Assembly (NCBI RefSeq): GCF_000338295.1
Contig: NZ_ANMO01000269.1
Span: forward strand, 32,501-96,500
DNA length: 64,000 nt
Source: Rhodopirellula europaea 6C
GTDB taxonomy: Bacteria > Planctomycetota > Planctomycetia > Pirellulales > Pirellulaceae
Direction: 5' to 3'
In this document: piece by piece, positions 35,120-45,127 of the stretch
Layout: each line of letters opens with the position of its first letter
Numbering within the stretch: position 1 is the stretch's first letter
Translations under genes and position numbers: made by a program
Notes under the pieces: model-generated
The model's input: the letters and a program-made list of their open reading frames with translations, nothing else
Databases searched by the model: none
Told to the model about the DNA's origin: nothing

Positions 35120-36595
35120 ATGATCGATCTCGGACAATACTTTCAAATTCATATCGATGCGGTTTCGATCGGGTTGGTCGCGCACGTCACCATCGAAGCG
35201 ATCACGATCATTCGCGTGATGACGCGACCGCACCGCGAACCGGCGTCGCGTGTTGCTTGGGTCACCATCATCGCTGCCGTGCCGTTTCTGGGCGTGCTGC
35301 TGTATGTGTTGTTCGGCGAAACCAACATCGGTCGACGCCGGATGGAACGCATGAAGCAAGTGATCAAACGCTTGCCTGCGATGCCAGAGATCAATCCGGA
35401 GGAATCTCGGAACGCATTGGCCAACGTTCCAATTCGATATCAACATTTGTTCCGAATGGGTGAATCGATCAATGGATTCGAAGCGATCGGCGGCAACTCC
35501 GGAACGTTGATGCAAGATTCCAACTCCGCGGTCGACTCCATGGTCGCAGATATCGATCGAGCAACCGATCATGTGCATCTGCTCTTCTACATCTGGTTGC
35601 CCGACAACAACGGATTGAAGATGGTCGAAGCGCTCAAACGAGCGGCGAAGCGAGGCGTCACTTGCCGAGCAATGGCGGATGACTTGGGTTCGCGGACGAT
35701 CATTCGATCGGCTCATTGGAAAGAGATGCAAGAAGCTGGCGTTCACCTTTCACGAGCTCTGCCGATTGGCAACCTGATGCTACGTGCACTTCGCGGACGC
35801 ATCGATCTTCGCAATCACCGAAAGATCCTGGTGATCGATGGAACGGTCACATACTGCGGAAGCCAAAACTGTGCCGATCCCGAATTCCGCGTCAAACCCA
35901 AGTACGCTCCTTGGGTCGACGCCGTGATTCGTTTCGAAGGACCGGTGGTCCGTCAGAACCAAGAACTCTTTGTCGCTGATTGGATGGCCGGTACCGATGA
36001 CGATCTGACCGATTTGCTGGACCGACCGCTTCCAAATACCGGGCCTGGTTTTGCGGCTCAGGTCATTGGAACGGGACCGACTGTTCGCGATTCTGCGATG
36101 CCCGAGGTCTTCGAAACCTTGTTCCACACGGCGAGACGCAAACTGACCATTTCCACGCCGTACTACGTGCCCAACGAATCCATGCAACAAGCTCTCTGCG
36201 CAGCGGCGTGGCGAGGTGTTGAAACAACAATCATTCTGCCCGCCAACAATGATTCACGAATTGTTGGGGGAGCCAGCCGAAGCTACTACGCAGGATTGCT
36301 CGAAGCCGGGGTTCGAATACACGAATACACCGGCGGGCTGTTGCACACCAAGTCTGTCACGCTGGACGACGAAGTCACCTTGATCGGTTCCGCCAACATG
36401 GACCGCCGCAGCTTTGACCTGAACTATGAAAACAACATTTTGTTCCATGATTCGCAACTGACCGCCGACGTCTTCGCCAGACAATGCGTCTACATCGATC
36501 ACTCCAACGAGATCACGGCCCAGCAGGTTTCGGAGTGGTCGCTTCCCCGTCGCCTGTGGAACAACGTGCTGGCGACGCTGGGCCCGATTCTTTAG
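35120..36595 (+). CDS. cls: Cardiolipin synthase
   Basis: The 491-residue membrane enzyme joins two phosphatidylglycerol molecules into cardiolipin. It has two N-terminal helices (about residues 10-30 and 45-65), then two phospholipase-D motifs: HRKILVIDG at about 233 and HTKSVTLDD at about 409. Each is followed by the matching Gly-Ser-x-Asn strand (CGSQNCADPEF and IGSANMDRRSFDLNYENN). The length is normal for ClsA-type enzymes. It is divergent from the sulfatase gene and followed after 34 bases by a permease gene. Confidence 0.93.
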   Translation: MIDLGQYFQIHIDAVSIGLVAHVTIEAITIIRVMTRPHREPASRVAWVTIIAAVPFLGVLLYVLFGETNIGRRRMERMKQVIKRLPAMPEINPEESRNALANVPIRYQHLFRMGESINGFEAIGGNSGTLMQDSNSAVDSMVADIDRATDHVHLLFYIWLPDNNGLKMVEALKRAAKRGVTCRAMADDLGSRTIIRSAHWKEMQEAGVHLSRALPIGNLMLRALRGRIDLRNHRKILVIDGTVTYCGSQNCADPEFRVKPKYAPWVDAVIRFEGPVVRQNQELFVADWMAGTDDDLTDLLDRPLPNTGPGFAAQVIGTGPTVRDSAMPEVFETLFHTARRKLTISTPYYVPNESMQQALCAAAWRGVETTIILPANNDSRIVGGASRSYYAGLLEAGVRIHEYTGGLLHTKSVTLDDEVTLIGSANMDRRSFDLNYENNILFHDSQLTADVFARQCVYIDHSNEITAQQVSEWSLPRRLWNNVLATLGPIL

Positions 36596-36629
36596 GTCCT
36601 CGATTTTTGGGTCACTGCCGGAATCAAAC

Positions 36630-38084
36630 GTGATTGCGACGTGTGGCGGTGAAGACGTCCGGCGATTGGACTACATTAGCGACCACCGGCCCCGGACGAT
36701 CTGTTTCCCTGCTTCTGCCGGCACCGAATCAAGCTCGGAATATTTTCTCGAAAGCAGTCGTTTGAGCGGCAAATACGGATTCTGGACCCTCGCGTTTCTA
36801 GTCATCGCCAACATGATCGGCGCTGGCGTTTTCACGACTTCTGGGTATTCGCTGGCCGATCTGGGTTCTCCCCAACTAGTCCTGTGGGCGTGGCTGGCCG
36901 GCGGTGTGATCGCCGTCGCGGGTGCGATCAGCTACGCCATGCTGATCCGAGTCATGCCACAGTCGGGTGGCGAATACCTATTTCTTTCGCGCGCCGCGCA
37001 CCCCTTGCTCGGATACGTCGCTGGATGGGTTTCGCTGATCGCAGGTTTTTCGGGCGCGATCGCTTTCGCGGCCACGGCACTGGAAGGTTATCTATTGCCA
37101 GAACACTTGCGTCCCGAATGGATGCCCGCCGGTATCGTGACCATCATGGCAATCGTCCTGGCGGGCTTCTTCCATGGTTTGCACCCTCGCGTCGGTGCCA
37201 CCACACAAAACATCGCCGTCAGCGTCAAACTGATTCTGCTGGCCACGATCCTTCTCTTCGCGGTCTACCAGTGGTTCGGCGGCGATTTGATCGTCCGCGA
37301 TTCTGAAGCGCAAATGACTGCTGAAACCACCTCATGGTCGCGGTGGGTTGCCTTCGCTGGAAGTCTGGTTTGGATCTCATTGAGCTATTCAGGTTTCAAC
37401 GCAGCGGTTTACGTCGCCGATGAGGTCATTGACGCGACACGTGTGGTGCCTCGAGCGCTGGTCTTCGGCACGATCGCAACGACGTTGCTGTATTTATGCC
37501 TCAACGCCGTCTTTGTGTTTGCACCCTCCGCTGCAAGCATCATTGGCAAACCGGATGTGGCGGCAATCGCGGCCGCCAGTCTGGGTGGCAATGGTTTCGC
37601 TCACTTTGTTCGCTGGACGATCGCGTTGTGTTTGCTGACATCGGTCCTCAGCATGATGATGGCAGCACCACGTGTGTACGCAAAAATGGCCGACGATGGC
37701 ATGCTGCCGGCTTGGATGCGGTTCCGAGGCGAAGCTCCCTTTGCCGCGACGGTGGTCCAAATGATGGTGGCCATCACGCTTGTGTTGATTTCCGACTTGC
37801 AAGGATTGTTGTCCTATCTCGGACTCACGTTGTCGCTGTCTGCGGCTTGCTCGGTGTGTTGCCTCTTCTTGCCATCTATCCGCAATCATCCGAAAGCCGC
37901 ACCCAAACACTGGCTGGTCGCCCCGGCTTTCTATGTCGCCGCAACGATCCTTTCCGCCGCCATCATGACGATCAACGATCCGAAGCAATTGATTGCGACC
38001 GGAATCACATTCATGGTTGGCGGGACAATGTATGTGCTGACGACTCAGTTCAAATCAGACAACACGCTCGACCAATCAAGCTGA
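36630..38084 (+). CDS. APC-family amino acid permease
   Basis: The protein has about twelve membrane helices and the APC-family start KYGFWTLAFLVIANMIGAGVFTTSGYSLADLGSP, in which the IGAGVF segment forms the substrate site. Substrate unknown; amino acid or polyamine transport is the family's usual role. The start is unclear. GTG 36630 gives 484 residues with a 44-residue hydrophilic leader that is not family-like; TTG 36762 would give an N-terminus of family-typical length (LSGKYGFW). I give the longer frame and note the doubt. Confidence 0.88.
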   Translation: MIATCGGEDVRRLDYISDHRPRTICFPASAGTESSSEYFLESSRLSGKYGFWTLAFLVIANMIGAGVFTTSGYSLADLGSPQLVLWAWLAGGVIAVAGAISYAMLIRVMPQSGGEYLFLSRAAHPLLGYVAGWVSLIAGFSGAIAFAATALEGYLLPEHLRPEWMPAGIVTIMAIVLAGFFHGLHPRVGATTQNIAVSVKLILLATILLFAVYQWFGGDLIVRDSEAQMTAETTSWSRWVAFAGSLVWISLSYSGFNAAVYVADEVIDATRVVPRALVFGTIATTLLYLCLNAVFVFAPSAASIIGKPDVAAIAAASLGGNGFAHFVRWTIALCLLTSVLSMMMAAPRVYAKMADDGMLPAWMRFRGEAPFAATVVQMMVAITLVLISDLQGLLSYLGLTLSLSAACSVCCLFLPSIRNHPKAAPKHWLVAPAFYVAATILSAAIMTINDPKQLIATGITFMVGGTMYVLTTQFKSDNTLDQSS

Positions 38085-38138
38085 ATCTCAAACTCGCCGC
38101 GCAGCGCAACAAAAGCTCGATCAGTTGCCAAAGACCGA

Positions 38139-38843
38139 TCACTCTTCCGCGTTTTCGCGGCGCTGAGACACCTGCATTCCGATCATGCGTGCGATCACGA
38201 TCGCCACGTACAGTTGCCCAATCATCGCTTGCATGACAGCCATCATTTTGGCAGGCCGAGACAGCGGCACAACGTCGCCATAGCCAAGCGTTGTTAGCGT
38301 CACGTTGCTGAAGTAGATGAATTCACTAATCAAGCGAGTGTTCTGCGGCGAATCCGATTCGACCACCGGAAACGAAAATGCCCCCGGTTCGATGAGTTCG
38401 ACCAACGTATAGAGAAACGCCCACAGCAACCCCAGCAGAAAGTAGATCGACACGGCACCGATGATTCGGTTGGCGTCGATCGGACCTTCGCAAAAGACGT
38501 TTACGCCGACCGCGTGGATGAGAGTTAAAAAGACCAGTGCAAAACAGACATCGCTAGCGATTGCCAAACCCATCAATCCGGTGATTTCGTTGGCCCAAGA
38601 AGTCGCATAGGCCAAAACTCCCACCAACAAAGTCGCCCACATCCGCTTGGTGGAACCGGAAAACGAACGAATCGCCGAAAGCACGACCACAAAGAAGAAT
38701 CCATTGATGACTACTCGATGGACCACATTCTCCGCGGACAAGCATGATTGAATAAAGATCAAGGCAACCAGAGCCAACAACAGTTCGCCATGCCGAGGTT
38801 CTCTCAACCATCGATGCGATTCAAGTTTGAGTGGGAGGGTCAT
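38139..38843 (-). CDS. Potassium-channel-like membrane protein
   Basis: The 234-residue protein has five or six helices and ends in a two-helix channel module: FIYFSNVTLTTLGYGDVVPLS carries the TLGYGD selectivity filter of K+ channels (about residue 187), followed by the inner helix MMAVMQAMIGQLYVAIVIARMIG. There is no cytosolic ligand-binding domain after it; it ends with a short charged tail. K+ selectivity is predicted from the filter alone. The gene is alone on this strand and ends 54 bases from the convergent APC permease gene. Confidence 0.88.
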   Translation of the reverse strand: MTLPLKLESHRWLREPRHGELLLALVALIFIQSCLSAENVVHRVVINGFFFVVVLSAIRSFSGSTKRMWATLLVGVLAYATSWANEITGLMGLAIASDVCFALVFLTLIHAVGVNVFCEGPIDANRIIGAVSIYFLLGLLWAFLYTLVELIEPGAFSFPVVESDSPQNTRLISEFIYFSNVTLTTLGYGDVVPLSRPAKMMAVMQAMIGQLYVAIVIARMIGMQVSQRRENAEE

Positions 38844-39090
38844 GCCAGCGAATCAATGGATCAAGGAAAGCGAGCCACGGATTGGAAGAAGTAGGAATTC
38901 CTGGTTCAGATTGTCCCGCTTCGGAATTGCTGCGTAGGACGTTCAATCCGCTTGGTGTAGGATGCTACGCGGATCCCGTCACTGAGTCGATCACTTCGAT
39001 TCGCAAGGTTTCTATTTTCATCCGGAAGTTCATGACTCACGTCAGGACTTTCCATTGCCAATGGTTCATCACGCTGTCCCCTTTTGACGC

Positions 39091-40503
39091 ATGAACAAAC
39101 TCCTACTTGCCCGCCTTTGTCCAACGCTTGCGAAACCGAGGCGGCATACCTGCATCGCTAACGCGTTGAACGCATTGGCCCTGTGCTTGCTCGCGACGTT
39201 CGGTTGCACACCTGCCTCCAACGAATACCAAGCTCCTCCGCCTCCGGAGGTGACAACGGCAAGTCCCGTTCAACAAAGTCTCACCATTTTCATCGAAGAA
39301 AACGGCGAAACCGAAGCGGTGGAACAGGCGGACATTCGTGCCCGTGTTGGAGGCTTCGTCGAGAAGCTTTCCTTTGAACCAGGGCAACTCGTAAGCGTCG
39401 ACCAAGAACTCTATCGGATCGAACCGGATACCTATGAAGCCAACCGCAATGCCGCCGCAGCATCGGTGGAGGCTTCCAAAGCAAGCATCCAGGTGAGCGA
39501 AGCTGCATTGGCCGCGGCATTGGCCGAAGTACAAAAGGCCGAGAACGACTTGAAGCGTGAACGACGCCTGGAAGCATCCAATGCGGGATCCCAAGCGACT
39601 CTGGATGCGGCATTGGCAAGTCGTGATTCAGCGTTGGCCCAGCAAAAGGCGGCCGAAGCCAATATCGAAGCCGACAAAGCCAAGCTGCTTCAAGCTCAAG
39701 CTCAACTGGCGCAAGCGGAATTGGACCTGAAGTACACCGTGGTTCGTGCCCCGATCGAAGGCCGCGTTTCCAAAACTGAAATCAAACTCGGCAACCTCGT
39801 TCAAGTCGGCAGCACGCTGGCGACGGTGGTCGACCAAAGAAAAATCTTCGCCAACTTCAGCATCAGTGATCGAAAATTGCTGGAACTCGTCGAAGCCCGT
39901 CCGGAAACCGACGAACCGGCAGACTCACCCGAGGACTGGTCCAAGATCCCTGTCTATCTCCAACGCGACGGTGACACCGACCAATGGTTGTCAGGAAAAC
40001 TGGACTACGTCGATCAACGAGGCATCGATCAAAAGACCGGTACGTTCGGCTTGCGAGCCGACTTCGACAACCAAGACGGCAAACTGCTGCCAGGCATGTT
40101 TGTGATCATCCGTTTGCCCGTTCGCGAAATTCCGAATGCCATTTTGATTCCTGAACGAGCCATCGTCCGCAATCAAACGGGATCGTATGTGATGTTGGTC
40201 GGTCCCGAAAACCAAATCGAACAACGCAAGGTCTCCATCGGTCAAACACTCGATGGCTGGGCACTGATCAAAGAAGGCCTCACCGCCACAGACACGTTTG
40301 TTTTGGACGGGCTGCAACGTGCTCGACCAGGCAGCACCGTCACACCCAAGCCAACGGAATTGTCCACGAAAGACAGCCCTATGTTGCGAGCAGCGGTTGG
40401 GCCCAACGATGAATCCGCCGAACCAGAATCCAATTCTGAAACAGCACCGACGGTCAATCCGACCAACGATGAACCCGCCTCCGATTCATCCACCGCGGAC
40501 TGA
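39091..40503 (+). CDS. RND efflux periplasmic adaptor lipoprotein
   Basis: The 470-residue protein is a membrane fusion protein of an RND efflux pump. It has a lipoprotein-type leader (LLATFGC, Cys near residue 35), a lipoyl/barrel-sandwich strand (VEQADIRARVGGFVEKLSFEPGQLV), and a long Ala/Glu-rich alpha-hairpin at about residues 110-215. The second half, PIEGRVSKTEIKLGNLVQVGSTLATVV, and a beta-barrel follow. A Ser/Glu/Asn-rich tail of about 50 residues is extra. It lies three bases before the pump gene and is clearly in one operon with it. Confidence 0.92.
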   Translation: MNKLLLARLCPTLAKPRRHTCIANALNALALCLLATFGCTPASNEYQAPPPPEVTTASPVQQSLTIFIEENGETEAVEQADIRARVGGFVEKLSFEPGQLVSVDQELYRIEPDTYEANRNAAAASVEASKASIQVSEAALAAALAEVQKAENDLKRERRLEASNAGSQATLDAALASRDSALAQQKAAEANIEADKAKLLQAQAQLAQAELDLKYTVVRAPIEGRVSKTEIKLGNLVQVGSTLATVVDQRKIFANFSISDRKLLELVEARPETDEPADSPEDWSKIPVYLQRDGDTDQWLSGKLDYVDQRGIDQKTGTFGLRADFDNQDGKLLPGMFVIIRLPVREIPNAILIPERAIVRNQTGSYVMLVGPENQIEQRKVSIGQTLDGWALIKEGLTATDTFVLDGLQRARPGSTVTPKPTELSTKDSPMLRAAVGPNDESAEPESNSETAPTVNPTNDEPASDSSTAD

Positions 40504-40506
40504 ACC

Positions 40507-43500
40507 ATGTCAAAGTTTTTCATCTACCGCCCGATCTTTGCCACGGTGATTTCCATCGTGATCGTGATCGCCGGAGCGGTCTCGTTCTTTGGACTTCCGG
40601 TCGAGAAGTTCCCACCGATCACGCCGCCGACGGTCCAAGTGACCGCGGTCTATCCCGGTGCCAACGCTCGAACGGTCGCCGAAACCGTTGCCGCTCCCAT
40701 CGAGCAATCGGTCAATGGTGTCGAAGGCATGATCTACATGTCATCGACCAGCACCAACGAAGGCCTGTACACCCTGACGGTCACTTTCGAATTGGGAATG
40801 GACCTGGACATCGCTTCGGTGCTGGTCCAGAACTTGGTTGGCAGTGCGGAAGCCAGCCTACCTCAAGAAGTTCGGCAACAAGGCATCACGACCAAAAAGC
40901 GTTCCACACAAACGCTTCAGTTCATCGCGTTGACATCGCCCGGTGGAACTCACGACGGATTGTTTCTGAGCAACTTCTCGCTGGATGTTCGAGACGAAAT
41001 CAGTCGCATCAAAGGCGTCGGTGACGTTCAGTCATTTGGCGATGGCGATTACAGCATGCGAGTCTGGTTGGACCCCCGTTTGTTGAAGCAGCGTGGGTTG
41101 ACAACCGAGGACGTGGTTTCGGCAATCTCCGAACAAAACGTCCAAGTCGCGGCGGGACAAATTGGTGCTCCGCCCGCTGATTCTGGCACCGCGTTCCAAT
41201 TTTCAGTCAACACGCAAGGTCGCTTCTCGAGCGTCGAACAATTCGAAAACATCATCGTTCGCACAGGCGACAACGGCGAAGTGCTGCGTCTGGGCGATCT
41301 CGCTCGAATTGAACTTGGTGCCGAGGCCTACACCTACTCCAGTTCGTTCACCGGCGATGCCGCCGCGACACTCGCGATTTACCAGTTGCCCGGCGCCAAC
41401 GCTCTGGAAACCGCAGAAGCGATCCGGATCAAAATGGAAGAATTGTCTTCGGCGGCCAACTGGCCGGATGATGTGGAATACCAAGTCGCTTACGACGCGA
41501 CCGAATTCGTCACCGCCTCCATCACCGAAGTCTACAAGACGCTCGCGATGGCAATCGCGTTGGTCGTGCTCGTCATCTTCATCTTCTTGCAAGACTGGCG
41601 AGCGACGGTCGTTCCAGTCGCTGCGATTCCGGTGTCTTTGATCGGCACGTTCGCCATCATGGCTGGCATCGGGTTTTCCCTGAACATGTTGTCCTTGTTC
41701 GGCATCGTGCTCGCCATTGGAATCGTGGTCGATGATGCCATCGTGGTCGTCGAAAACGTCTCGCGACACATCGCCGATGGATTGTCCAGCCGCGATGCCG
41801 CCGTCAAAGCCATGTCCGAGATCACCGGTCCCGTGATCGCCACGACCCTCGTGTTGCTGGCCGTCTTTGTGCCGTGTGCATTCATGCCGGGCATCACCGG
41901 TGAATTGTTTCGTCAGTTTGCATTGACGATCTCAGCCTCGGTGATCATCAGCACGATCAACGCGTTGACGCTCAGCCCCGCCCTATGTGCGATCTTCCTT
42001 CGGCCACCGACCGAAACGAAGTTCATCGGATTCCGACTGTTCAACCAAGCCTTTGATCGAACCACAGCCGTCTACGGTGCCACTGTCGCGAGACTGGTCC
42101 GTTTGACGTTGATTGTTTCGATTGCTTCCATTGCCTTGGTCATGGCGACGGGCTGGATCCTCACCCAGTTGCCAACCGGATTTGTTCCAGACGAAGACCA
42201 AGGCGTGTTGTTCGTCAACATTCAATTGCCTGACGCAGCCAGCAAAGAACGCACCGATGAAGTGGTCAAAAACTTGGACCAGGTCTTCGAACAAACCCCT
42301 GGAGTCAGAGGTTGGCTGTCCGTCACCGGCTACTCGTTGCTCGGAGGAAGTGGTGGCCCCAACGTCGGGTTCTCGGTTCTGGTCCTGAAACCATGGGAAG
42401 ACCGCGATGCAAAAACCGAAAGCGTCACCGCGATCCAGCAATACCTGCAAAAACAATTCGCGTCGGAACAACGTGCCATCCTGTTCACGTTTGCTCCACC
42501 ACCAATCGATGGATTGGGAACGGCCGGCGGATTTCAAATGGAAGTTCAGGACCGCGGCAGCAATGGCTACCTTCCGTTGCAAAATGCGACGGAGGAACTC
42601 GTCGCCAACGCCTCCACTCAATCCAGCTTGGCAGCTCTGAACAGTTCCTTCCGAGCCACCGTTCCTCAGCTCTATGTGGATGTCGACCGAGAAAAAGCGA
42701 AGACGATGAACATTCCGCTGAGCAGTGTGTTCGCTACCTTGCAAGCATCGCTGGGTTCGTCCTACATCAACGACTTCACGCTCAACAACCGTTCGTATCA
42801 AGTCCGCGCGCAAGCCGAAGCACCGTTTCGACGATCCGCCTCGGACATCACGCAACTCGATGTGCGCGACAGCAACGGCAACATGGTCCCACTCGGATCA
42901 ATCGTGACGGTGCGAGATCACTTTGGACCAGACGTTGTACGACGATACAACATGTACCCCAGCGCCGCGGTCAACGGTTCCGCAGCACCGGGCGTCAGCT
43001 CCGGTACCGCGCTCGAGTTAATGGAACAAACCGCCGATCAAACCTTGCCCGCTTCATTCTCCTATGAATGGACGGGGATGTCCTTCCAAGAGAAACAAGC
43101 CTCCGGTGGTCAGTACATGATCTTCGGTCTGGCAATCTTGTTCGTGTTCCTGGTTCTCGCGGCACAGTACGAAAGTTGGACCAGCCCCGCTGCGGTCATC
43201 GCGGTCGTGCCTCTGGCCGCTCTCGGTGTTGCCTTGTCGCTGACGCTGCGTGGAAGCGACAACAACACCTACACTCAGATCGGGATTGTGCTGCTGGTTG
43301 CTTTGGCCAGTAAGAATGCGATTCTGATTGTGGAGTTCGCCAGCGAACAACGCGCCGAGGGAAAATCAACTCGTGATGCAGCAACCACGGCGGCCAAGCT
43401 TCGATTCCGAGCCATCCTGATGACGGCGTTTTCGTCGATCCTCGGTTTCTTGCCGCTCCTGGTCGCGACCGGTGCCGGTGCCGCCAGTCGCCAAGCCGTT

Positions 43501-43620
43501 GGAACCGCGGTTGTTGGTGGCATGATTGCCGCCACCATCTTCGCTCTGCTGCTCGTCCCAACGTTCTTTGTCGTCTTCCGAACGCTGTCCGAACGGATGG
43601 CTCGCAAATCTGACACCTAA
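40507..43620 (+). CDS. RND efflux pump inner-membrane transporter (HAE1 family)
   Basis: The 1037-residue AcrB/MexB-type pump has the family start MSKFFIYRPIFATVISIVI and twelve helices. The proton-relay Asp pair occurs in helix four (IGIVVDDAIVVVENV, about residues 400-415). The porter domains include GMDLDIASVLVQN and the DxxxLKQRGLT segment. Length is normal. It is a multidrug/hydrophobic compound exporter by homology. No outer-membrane TolC-like factor lies next to it, so it must be supplied from elsewhere. A copy of the palindromic element begins directly behind its TAA. Confidence 0.95.
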   Translation: MSKFFIYRPIFATVISIVIVIAGAVSFFGLPVEKFPPITPPTVQVTAVYPGANARTVAETVAAPIEQSVNGVEGMIYMSSTSTNEGLYTLTVTFELGMDLDIASVLVQNLVGSAEASLPQEVRQQGITTKKRSTQTLQFIALTSPGGTHDGLFLSNFSLDVRDEISRIKGVGDVQSFGDGDYSMRVWLDPRLLKQRGLTTEDVVSAISEQNVQVAAGQIGAPPADSGTAFQFSVNTQGRFSSVEQFENIIVRTGDNGEVLRLGDLARIELGAEAYTYSSSFTGDAAATLAIYQLPGANALETAEAIRIKMEELSSAANWPDDVEYQVAYDATEFVTASITEVYKTLAMAIALVVLVIFIFLQDWRATVVPVAAIPVSLIGTFAIMAGIGFSLNMLSLFGIVLAIGIVVDDAIVVVENVSRHIADGLSSRDAAVKAMSEITGPVIATTLVLLAVFVPCAFMPGITGELFRQFALTISASVIISTINALTLSPALCAIFLRPPTETKFIGFRLFNQAFDRTTAVYGATVARLVRLTLIVSIASIALVMATGWILTQLPTGFVPDEDQGVLFVNIQLPDAASKERTDEVVKNLDQVFEQTPGVRGWLSVTGYSLLGGSGGPNVGFSVLVLKPWEDRDAKTESVTAIQQYLQKQFASEQRAILFTFAPPPIDGLGTAGGFQMEVQDRGSNGYLPLQNATEELVANASTQSSLAALNSSFRATVPQLYVDVDREKAKTMNIPLSSVFATLQASLGSSYINDFTLNNRSYQVRAQAEAPFRRSASDITQLDVRDSNGNMVPLGSIVTVRDHFGPDVVRRYNMYPSAAVNGSAAPGVSSGTALELMEQTADQTLPASFSYEWTGMSFQEKQASGGQYMIFGLAILFVFLVLAAQYESWTSPAAVIAVVPLAALGVALSLTLRGSDNNTYTQIGIVLLVALASKNAILIVEFASEQRAEGKSTRDAATTAAKLRFRAILMTAFSSILGFLPLLVATGAGAASRQAVGTAVVGGMIAATIFALLLVPTFFVVFRTLSERMARKSDT

Positions 43621-43716
43621 CGGGCGGTTGATTTAGTCGTATACCGAATGACAACAATTGGCCATTCGGCGTTTGCCCCGGTTGGCGTTCGACTAACCGC
43701 CGCCAACGTCACGACG
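43621..43716. repeat. Palindromic MITE/REP-like element, truncated copy
   Basis: The 82-bp core at 43627-43708 matches 13911-13992 without gaps at 73 of 82 positions. The left end (GTTGATTTA) is kept but the right terminal repeat TAAATCAACAG is missing, so the element is cut or decayed after about 43710. It starts immediately after the TAA of the RND pump gene, as the first copy does behind its gene. In this copy the inner hairpin is partly mismatched. Confidence 0.8.
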
Positions 43717-43762
43717 GCGAAAAACGTCTATCGAAGATCGATCGCGGTAAAGCTTCCTAGTG

Positions 43763-44917
43763 TCAGCTTGCCGGGATCGATTCGTTGGCACTTGGTCCCA
43801 ACCGCCCTGCCATGACGCGTGCCACCGGACGAGTCACATCCATTCGGTCCAGTGCGATCTTGATTGCTGCCGTGATCGGCGTCGCCAAGAACATGCCGGT
43901 GATTCCCCACAATGTTCCCCAAAACATCAGTGCCAACAGAATCACCACGGGATGCAAGTCGGCCGAATTGCCCATCAGCTTTGGTTCCAACAAATTGCCG
44001 CTGGCGACCTGAATCGAACATGTCACCGCGATCGCACTGATCATCCAAAGCAAACTGCCATCGGGATGCAACAAGATGAAAGGCAGCGGCAAAATGCTTG
44101 CCAAAATTGGGCCGATGTTGGGAATGTAGTTCAGCAAGAATGCCAACAACCCAAACGTGAGCGCCATCGGCACACCAAACAACCAAAGTGCCATCCCGAA
44201 TACGATGCCGGTTGCCAGCGAGATCATCGTTTTGACAAACAAGTACGATCGAACCTGCCGATCGACTTGATACGCCAATGTGTTCTCGCCGTATCCGCTC
44301 AGGTTGCCAAGCAACAGGAAGAAGACGTAGATCAAAATCACAATGCTGGTCGACCCAAGCTGAAACAGTTCGCTCGACAGGCTCGCCACCGCGTTTCGCA
44401 GAAACGCTTCCAACTGGTCTCGTAAATCCGCGGCCGCATTGGCCAGCAACTCATCGGATTCCTGCCGCTCCACGGGAACGACCGTGGCTTCTGGTTCCCC
44501 CACCAAGTCCGCGACCGCAGCTTCGGATCGTTCTCCCACCTCGCTCGCTTCAAAACGCTCGGCAACGTTTTCATGCAGCCAGTCTTCCGCGTTCGAAACA
44601 ATCTCTGACACCCGCATTCGGTACAGCTTGCCTTCTTCGGACATCTGAGCCATCGACAACCAAATGCTCATCCCAACCAGAAACGTTCCGCCGATCGCCA
44701 GTGCGAACGTGACGCCCGCCGCAACGATGCGATTCACATTCAGACGTGCCTGCAAAAAATCTAGAATCGGCGTGATTCCGCTGACGATGAACAATGCCAC
44801 CACAAACGGAATCAAAACGGACCTCAACCAATACACCGCCGCCGTCAACGCGATTGCCGTGAGGATCAACAAACAGGCATCCTGCACCGGGTTGCTTCGT
44901 AGAGGCCGGTTCGTCAT
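43763..44917 (-). CDS. AI-2E family transporter (PerM-like)
   Basis: The 384-residue protein has about seven or eight helices and the AI-2E/PerM family motifs: LIPFVVALFIVSGITPILDFL near the N-terminus, then LAFLLNYIPNIGPILASILPLPFILL and a closing ATPITAAIKI. An acidic hydrophilic insert (about residues 120-165, with many Glu) lies between helices three and four, where the family has a soluble stretch. Substrates vary in this family (autoinducer, Na+/H+ exchange) and cannot be predicted. It is convergent with the RND pump gene. Confidence 0.9.
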   Translation of the reverse strand: MTNRPLRSNPVQDACLLILTAIALTAAVYWLRSVLIPFVVALFIVSGITPILDFLQARLNVNRIVAAGVTFALAIGGTFLVGMSIWLSMAQMSEEGKLYRMRVSEIVSNAEDWLHENVAERFEASEVGERSEAAVADLVGEPEATVVPVERQESDELLANAAADLRDQLEAFLRNAVASLSSELFQLGSTSIVILIYVFFLLLGNLSGYGENTLAYQVDRQVRSYLFVKTMISLATGIVFGMALWLFGVPMALTFGLLAFLLNYIPNIGPILASILPLPFILLHPDGSLLWMISAIAVTCSIQVASGNLLEPKLMGNSADLHPVVILLALMFWGTLWGITGMFLATPITAAIKIALDRMDVTRPVARVMAGRLGPSANESIPAS

Positions 44918-45127
44918 GGGTGACTTCGTCCTGGTTGCGTTGGAAACGATGATTGCGGCTTGGCAGGGTTCGCTCGTGTTGCTCGGCGGAACTATACCAA
45001 AACACCGTTTTCGTCATCAGCCACCGCCCGTGACCAGATGACTTTCTCAATCAAGCACGTACCTGCGTCGCGGGCATCTCTGCATCAGCGATTGAAGGAA
45101 CATGCCGAATCATTTACCTGCAGCAGT

